Assembly (NCBI RefSeq): GCF_002843235.3
Contig: NZ_CP031123.2
Location: 4,092,001-4,156,000, forward strand
Source: Providencia huaxiensis
Lineage (GTDB): Bacteria; Pseudomonadota; Gammaproteobacteria; Enterobacterales; Enterobacteriaceae
Reading direction: 5' to 3'
DNA: 64,000 nt
Shown here: positions 59,784 through 64,000 of the stretch, piece by piece
Layout: each line of letters begins with the position of its first letter
Numbering within the stretch: position 1 is the stretch's first letter
The notes under the pieces: generated by a model
What the model saw: only the letters and a program-made list of their open reading frames with translations
Told to the model about the DNA's origin: nothing
The model's database searches: none
Position numbers and translations under genes: made by a program

Positions 59784-60851
59784 ATGAACAACTCGAATAC
59801 ATTTCTACAACGGTTAGGCTTGCGTTATCCCATTATACAAGCTCCGATGGCAGGAGTTTCCACCCCAGCGCTAGCCGCTGCGGTTTCAGAGGCGGGCGGG
59901 CTTGGCTCACTAGGCCTAGGTGCAAATTCAGTGGAACAAGCTCGCCAATTGATTACTCAAACGCAAGCACTGACAAGTAAAGCATTCAATGTCAATTTAT
60001 TCTGCCATTTACCTGCGAAACGTCATCCTGATAATGAACTGGCATGGAGCCAGTATTTGGCGCCTTATTTTGCTCAATTTAATGAGACTCCACCTTCCTA
60101 TCTCAATGAAATTTATGACACTTTTTTAGATAACTCAGAAATGTTATCTATGTTACTTGAAACAAAACCTGCAGTAGTGAGTTTTCATTTTAATATTCCA
60201 TCCATCAAGGTAGTCCAGCAATTGAAACAACATGGTATTTATACCATGGCGACGGCAACGAATTTACAAGAAGCACAACAAGTTGAATTGGCTGGAATTG
60301 ATGCTGTTGTCGCACAAGGTATTGAAGCGGGAGGGCATCGAGGCATATTTGATTTGCAGGCTTTAGATGAAGAACTGACCACTTATGAATTAGTGACGTT
60401 AATATCTCAACATATTGATTTACCAGTGATTGCAGCTGGTGGCATGATGGATGGGCAAGGTATTAATATGGCTTTAGACTGCGGTGCTGCTGCCGCTCAA
60501 TTGGGCACTGCATTTTTGCTTTGCCCTGAATCTGCCGCGAATACAGGCTATCGGGCTAAGGTCAAGCAGCAAACAGCGGATCACACTCAACTAACGTCTG
60601 CAATTTCAGGGCGCCCAGCGAGAGGGATTATTAATCAATTTATTCGAGCAGGTAACGGCTATGAGACAAGTCAATTACCTGATTATCCATTGGTTTATGA
60701 TATTGGTAAGCAGCTCAATGCAGCGGCAATAAAGTCAGGTAGTGATGAGTTTGCGGCGTATTGGGCGGGACAGAATGTGGCGAAAGCTCGCGAGATGTCA
60801 GCGTCTTTATTGGTTAGAACGTTGGCCGAAGAAATGAAACGCTCGCTTTAA
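59784..60851 (+). CDS. Nitronate monooxygenase (class I NMO, FMN-dependent)
   Basis: A 355-residue TIM-barrel flavoprotein. QAPMAG (19-24) and GGLGSLGLG near the N-terminus, the class I motif GIEAGGHRG, the phosphate-binding VIAAGGMMDG, and LGTAFLLCPES are all present. It oxidises toxic nitronates such as propionate-3-nitronate. ATG with AAAGGAAATAGC upstream. Single gene, divergent from the serine hydrolase. Confidence 0.9.
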   Translation: MNNSNTFLQRLGLRYPIIQAPMAGVSTPALAAAVSEAGGLGSLGLGANSVEQARQLITQTQALTSKAFNVNLFCHLPAKRHPDNELAWSQYLAPYFAQFNETPPSYLNEIYDTFLDNSEMLSMLLETKPAVVSFHFNIPSIKVVQQLKQHGIYTMATATNLQEAQQVELAGIDAVVAQGIEAGGHRGIFDLQALDEELTTYELVTLISQHIDLPVIAAGGMMDGQGINMALDCGAAAAQLGTAFLLCPESAANTGYRAKVKQQTADHTQLTSAISGRPARGIINQFIRAGNGYETSQLPDYPLVYDIGKQLNAAAIKSGSDEFAAYWAGQNVAKAREMSASLLVRTLAEEMKRSL

Positions 60852-60860
60852 ACGGTGGTA

Positions 60861-60881
60861 GGGCGGTTTGTCTTACCGCCC
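60861..60881. terminator. Hairpin between convergent genes
   Basis: Stem GGGCGGT (60861-60867) / ACCGCCC (60875-60881). GC-rich but without a T-run on either side; possibly a partial terminator for the nitronate monooxygenase gene. Confidence 0.4.
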
Positions 60882-60891
60882 CAACAAGTTG

Positions 60892-61884
60892 TTATTTAAT
60901 CATTTCGTTATCCAATGAACCTTTTGGTTCATCAGTCGCTATCCAAGCTGCACAAAATAAGGTTAAACGCGCAAAGAAGTAGAAGAATGCCATTAGCCCA
61001 AGCACTGAACCAAATGCGGCTCCAGAAGGCGATGAAGCAAGGTTAGGCAAAATCCAGGTCATGATGGATTTAATGATTTCAAACCCAATGGCAGCCAGTA
61101 ATGTTCCTTTAAAGAGTGACTTACGGCGATGTTGCATGCGAGGTAGGATCCAAAAAATCCATAAAAATAACAGGAAATTAGCTGTAATTGATATTGTTAA
61201 GCCAATCAGTGTCCAAGCAGGTTTAAGCCATTCTATACCATCTAACCCAAGTGTACTGACAATCGTCGCTTGTGCAGAGCCAGCAACAGAGGTAAGCGTA
61301 ATTGTCACAATTAAGGCAATAAGTAGGCCAATTAAAGCAAAGAAGTCGCGAATATAGCGGAAGATAATATTTTCATGTTCATCTTCATTGCGCTCCCACA
61401 CAGGGCGTGATTGCGCCAAAATAGCCAAACGTAAGTTATTAACCCAATTAACCCCTGAGTATACCGCTAAAGCTAACCCTGTCAGCCCCACTGTCGTACG
61501 TTGACGTATTGCGGTATCTATTGTTCTTTCTAATGTATTTGCGAGCGTAGGGTCAGTAATATTTGCAGAAATTCCACGAACTAATTTTTCAAGTAATTCA
61601 GGATTACTGGCTAATACAAAACCGGCAGCGGCGAATGAAAACATTAAAACAGGAATTAAAGAGAGAAAGGAGAAATAGGTAATTGCAGCCCCAAACTGGT
61701 TCCCCATTCGGTCGTTAAAGCGTTGCACGGTACGAATGATATGAGCAATAAAAGGAATTGCACAAATAAAGTCCACAACTCGCATTGAGAAGGTCACTGC
61801 TTTTTTACTGCCATCAATGCTTCTATTCAGTGTCGCTTTCAGTTTATTGGTATCTTTTTGTTCTTCTTCCTGCGTATTCGACAT
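60892..61884 (-). CDS. yihY: YihY/BrkB-family inner-membrane protein
   Basis: A 330-residue membrane protein of the YihY (formerly RNase BN-named) family with six helices. Family segments GNQFGAAITYFSFLSLIPVLMF, and GAAFGSVLGLMAFFYFFARLTLFCAAW near the C-terminus, are seen. About 40 residues longer than E. coli YihY; the extra lies at the charged N-terminus. It does not encode an RNase; the true function is unknown. In E. coli it lies between yihX and dtd, but here it is some 38 kb away. Confidence 0.92.
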   Translation of the reverse strand: MSNTQEEEQKDTNKLKATLNRSIDGSKKAVTFSMRVVDFICAIPFIAHIIRTVQRFNDRMGNQFGAAITYFSFLSLIPVLMFSFAAAGFVLASNPELLEKLVRGISANITDPTLANTLERTIDTAIRQRTTVGLTGLALAVYSGVNWVNNLRLAILAQSRPVWERNEDEHENIIFRYIRDFFALIGLLIALIVTITLTSVAGSAQATIVSTLGLDGIEWLKPAWTLIGLTISITANFLLFLWIFWILPRMQHRRKSLFKGTLLAAIGFEIIKSIMTWILPNLASSPSGAAFGSVLGLMAFFYFFARLTLFCAAWIATDEPKGSLDNEMIK

Positions 61885-61994
61885 TTAATCCCCTTTTCCC
61901 GCAACTAAAAATTGTCTGACTTTTCGACCTATTTAATGCCTATAAATGAATGATATGCATAATACTATAGCTTAAATTGGCCAGTAACTTCATC

Positions 61995-62028
61995 CCAATG
62001 ACTATTTTAAGAGATGAATAGTCATTGG
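61995..62028. other. 12-bp inverted repeat between yqjC and yihY
   Basis: Arms CCAATGACTATT (61995-62006) and AATAGTCATTGG (62017-62028). Lies 61 bp past the yqjC stop. No T-run on the minus strand; it could be a terminator stem or an operator for yihY. Confidence 0.35.
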
Positions 62029-62088
62029 AACGTTTGTTTAAAGTCAAAGCAACTGGTTAATTAATCAGAGAAAAAGGGACGTTAGAAA

Positions 62089-62496
62089 TTAAAGCGCATC
62101 TTTATAAACTTGCAGTTCAGCTTGGGCTTCTTTTAATTCAGCTTGAGCTTCTGCGAGTTTTCTTTCACGTTTTTTAATTTTGTCGCTGTCATCACCTTTT
62201 AATTTTTCTTCCTGTAGCTCAGCCTCTCGCTCTTGCACTTTTTCTGTCTTTTCATCCACCGCTTTTTGGCTATCACGGTATAAAGATTCTGGTGTGCAAT
62301 AACGATTCACATTATCTAGTGCTTCTTCTAATCCTCTAACTCGATGTTGATTTCCATGTTGTTTAGCGTAATTAATTTGCTCTTCAATGCGTTGTTTTTT
62401 TATTTCGCAGCCATTTTGTGTTTTTGCTGCCATTACTGATGCACTAGTAAAAAAAGCAATACAAATACTAGTTGTAAGGAGTAGTTTATTCATCAT
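62089..62496 (-). CDS. yqjC: DUF1090 periplasmic protein YqjC
   Basis: A 135-residue protein. The signal peptide ends ASVMAAK. The mature protein is almost wholly helical and charged, with Cys in QNGCEIKK and NRYCTPE and a long coiled coil (about 85-130, alternating Glu/Lys with AEAQAELKEAQAELQ). This is the YqjC family; no function is known. Two adjacent ATGs (62496, 62493) follow AGAGGTAA. Confidence 0.88.
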   Translation of the reverse strand: MMNKLLLTTSICIAFFTSASVMAAKTQNGCEIKKQRIEEQINYAKQHGNQHRVRGLEEALDNVNRYCTPESLYRDSQKAVDEKTEKVQEREAELQEEKLKGDDSDKIKKRERKLAEAQAELKEAQAELQVYKDAL

Positions 62497-62726
62497 TTAC
62501 CTCTGTTTGTTTTGGTATTTGTGTTTAGGATAGCGTTTTGTTTCTTTTCAGTCATGTGAATTTTAGCGTGACTATGGTTATGACATTTGTAGCCAAATTT
62601 AGCTATAATGGGGCGGAAGAATAAATCCGGTCTATTTTTTGTTCAAAAAGGCTATCTTTAAAGAATCTATTTAATAATAGTCATCCTAGTGGCTAATATT
62701 GAATTTCCTCAGGAAATAAACGTTAC

Positions 62727-63569
62727 ATGTTAAGTTATCGTCACAGCTTTCACGCAGGCAACCATGCTGATGTGTTAAAACACACAGTACAGAGCTTGAT
62801 CATTGAATCTCTGAAAGAGAAAGAAAAACCGTTTCTGTATATAGATACGCACTCAGGTGCTGGCCGTTATCAATTAACGGGGGAGCATGCAGAAAAAACA
62901 GGTGAATATCTTGAAGGGATTGCGCGTATTTGGGAGCAACCTGATTTACCTGAGGAATTATTGCCGTACATGAATATTGTGCGCCAATTGAATGATAATG
63001 GGCGTTTACGTTATTACCCAGGTTCACCATTATTAGCAAAATATCTATTACGTGAACACGATAAACTGGTATTAACTGAATTACATTCGAGCGATTATCC
63101 ATTATTGCGCACCGAATTTTCACGGGATAACCGCGCACAAGTTTTCAAGGAAGATGGATATCAACAACTGAAATCGAAATTACCCCCACAGAGCCGACGT
63201 GGCTTTGCACTGATGGATCCTCCTTATGAAATGAAGACGGATTATGAAGCGGTCGTGAAAGGGGTGGTAGAAGGCTATAAACGCTTCGCAACAGGAACTT
63301 ATGCAATTTGGTATCCTGTTGTATTACGTCAACAAATTAAGCGTATGGTCAATCAATTAGAAGCAACGGGTATTCGTAGAATACTGCAAATTGAATTGGC
63401 GGTACGCCCTGATAGCGACCAACGTGGAATGACAGCGTCTGGTATGATAGTGATCAACCCACCTTGGAAACTTGAGCAGCAAATGAAGAATGTGCTGCCG
63501 TGGTTACATAAAACACTCGTCCCAGAAGGCACTGGACATACGTTAGTTGACTGGATTGTGCCAGAGTAA
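62727..63569 (+). CDS. rlmJ: 23S rRNA (adenine(2030)-N6)-methyltransferase
   Basis: A 280-residue methyltransferase. The N-terminus MLSYRHSFHAGNHADVLKH is diagnostic of RlmJ. The SAM-site region is IDTHSGAGRY and the catalytic D-P-P-Y is in LMDPPYEMK. Same length as in E. coli. Followed by gorA, as in E. coli. Confidence 0.98.
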   Translation: MLSYRHSFHAGNHADVLKHTVQSLIIESLKEKEKPFLYIDTHSGAGRYQLTGEHAEKTGEYLEGIARIWEQPDLPEELLPYMNIVRQLNDNGRLRYYPGSPLLAKYLLREHDKLVLTELHSSDYPLLRTEFSRDNRAQVFKEDGYQQLKSKLPPQSRRGFALMDPPYEMKTDYEAVVKGVVEGYKRFATGTYAIWYPVVLRQQIKRMVNQLEATGIRRILQIELAVRPDSDQRGMTASGMIVINPPWKLEQQMKNVLPWLHKTLVPEGTGHTLVDWIVPE

Positions 63570-63707
63570 CCTATATTTTTGATAGATAATGCCAATTAAA
63601 TTAACAGGTGTTATCTATCGTAAAGCGCTATTTATGCCATGACAATCAATAGCATGATGCGAGAAAATGCATTCATAAATCATTCAATCAATGGGAATAA
63701 CCAAATT

Positions 63708-64000
63708 ATGAGCAAACATTACGACTATATCGCAATTGGTGGCGGAAGCGGTGGTATTGCGTCGATGAACCGTGCAGCAATGTATGGGCAAAAATGTGCC
63801 TTAATTGAGGCGAAAGCATTAGGTGGGACTTGTGTTAACGTGGGTTGCGTACCTAAAAAGGTAATGTGGCATGCGGCACAAATTTCTGAAGCTATTCGCA
63901 ATTATGGCCCTGATTATGGTTTTGATGCGACAATTAATCGTTTTGACTGGAAAACATTGATTGATAGCCGTACTGCTTACATTGACCGCATTCACCAATC
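63708..64000 (+). CDS. gorA: Glutathione reductase, 5' part (cut by window end)
   Basis: The first 97 codons are present. FAD-binding GGGSGGIAS (11-19) and the redox-active disulphide Cys42/Cys47 in GGTCVNVGCVPKK identify glutathione reductase, which reduces GSSG with NADPH. Numbering of the cysteines equals E. coli Gor. The rest lies beyond the window. Confidence 0.97.
   Translation, partial: MSKHYDYIAIGGGSGGIASMNRAAMYGQKCALIEAKALGGTCVNVGCVPKKVMWHAAQISEAIRNYGPDYGFDATINRFDWKTLIDSRTAYIDRIHQ

Noticed and set aside
60892..61884. Annotation of yihY as ribonuclease BN
   Set aside because: The gene product is a multi-pass membrane protein; the RNase BN name was an old misassignment.

Overview
The window is chromosomal DNA of a low-GC enterobacterium of the family Morganellaceae, most likely Providencia (Proteus is the main alternative). 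This rests on recognisable E. coli-like housekeeping proteins and gene neighbourhoods (glnALG/typA, gmk-rpoZ-spoT-trmH-recG, gltS/xanP/yicH, glyQS, dppABCDF, rlmJ/gorA), an AT-rich base composition, and MrpJ-type regulators beside chaperone-usher fimbrial operons. The species cannot be fixed from the sequence alone.

Layout. (1) 1-13,222, minus strand: two complete chaperone-usher fimbrial operons in tandem with identical gene order (major pilin, chaperone, usher, two-domain adhesin, two minor pilins). They are paralogous copies whose adhesin N-terminal domains have diverged. Two small MrpJ-like helix-turn-helix genes lie between them, and both operons share a promoter module with a TACTC-N7-GAGTA dyad. 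(2) 13,671-18,040: the nitrogen-control operon glnA-glnL-glnG with a sigma-54 promoter, two upstream NtrC sites, an internal NtrC site and an internal terminator. (3) 18,062-19,116: a YqjI-like PadR regulator with a His/Cys-rich N-terminus built from a 42-bp tandem repeat, and three palindromic boxes upstream. (4) 19,449-24,432: typA, an unknown membrane protein, yihX, dtd, fabY. (5) 24,474-37,902: yicH, xanP, gltS, recG-trmH-spoT-rpoZ, gmk, ligB, yicG. (6) 38,025-44,370: yidR, yidQ, yidE (without the ibpAB genes that separate yidQ and yidE in E. coli), avtA, tag. (7) 44,573-47,890: glyQS and tRNA-Pro(TGG). (8) 48,035-49,627: a lone TpsB-type outer-membrane transporter. (9) 50,246-58,508: the dpp dipeptide transporter, an N-terminal-only remnant of the PdeK/HmsP phosphodiesterase, and yhjJ. 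(10) 58,557-64,000: a serine hydrolase, nitronate monooxygenase, yihY, yqjC, rlmJ and the 5' end of gorA, which is cut by the window edge.

Most of the window is conserved backbone. The parts worth attention are the duplicated fimbrial locus with its regulators and shared promoter dyad, the repeat-expanded metal-binding PadR protein with its triple operator, the orphan TpsB in which the usual VRGF motif reads VSGF, and the sensor-only PdeK remnant at a site where E. coli carries the cellulose (bcs) genes. No insertion sequence, prophage, CRISPR array or site-specific recombinase gene was seen.
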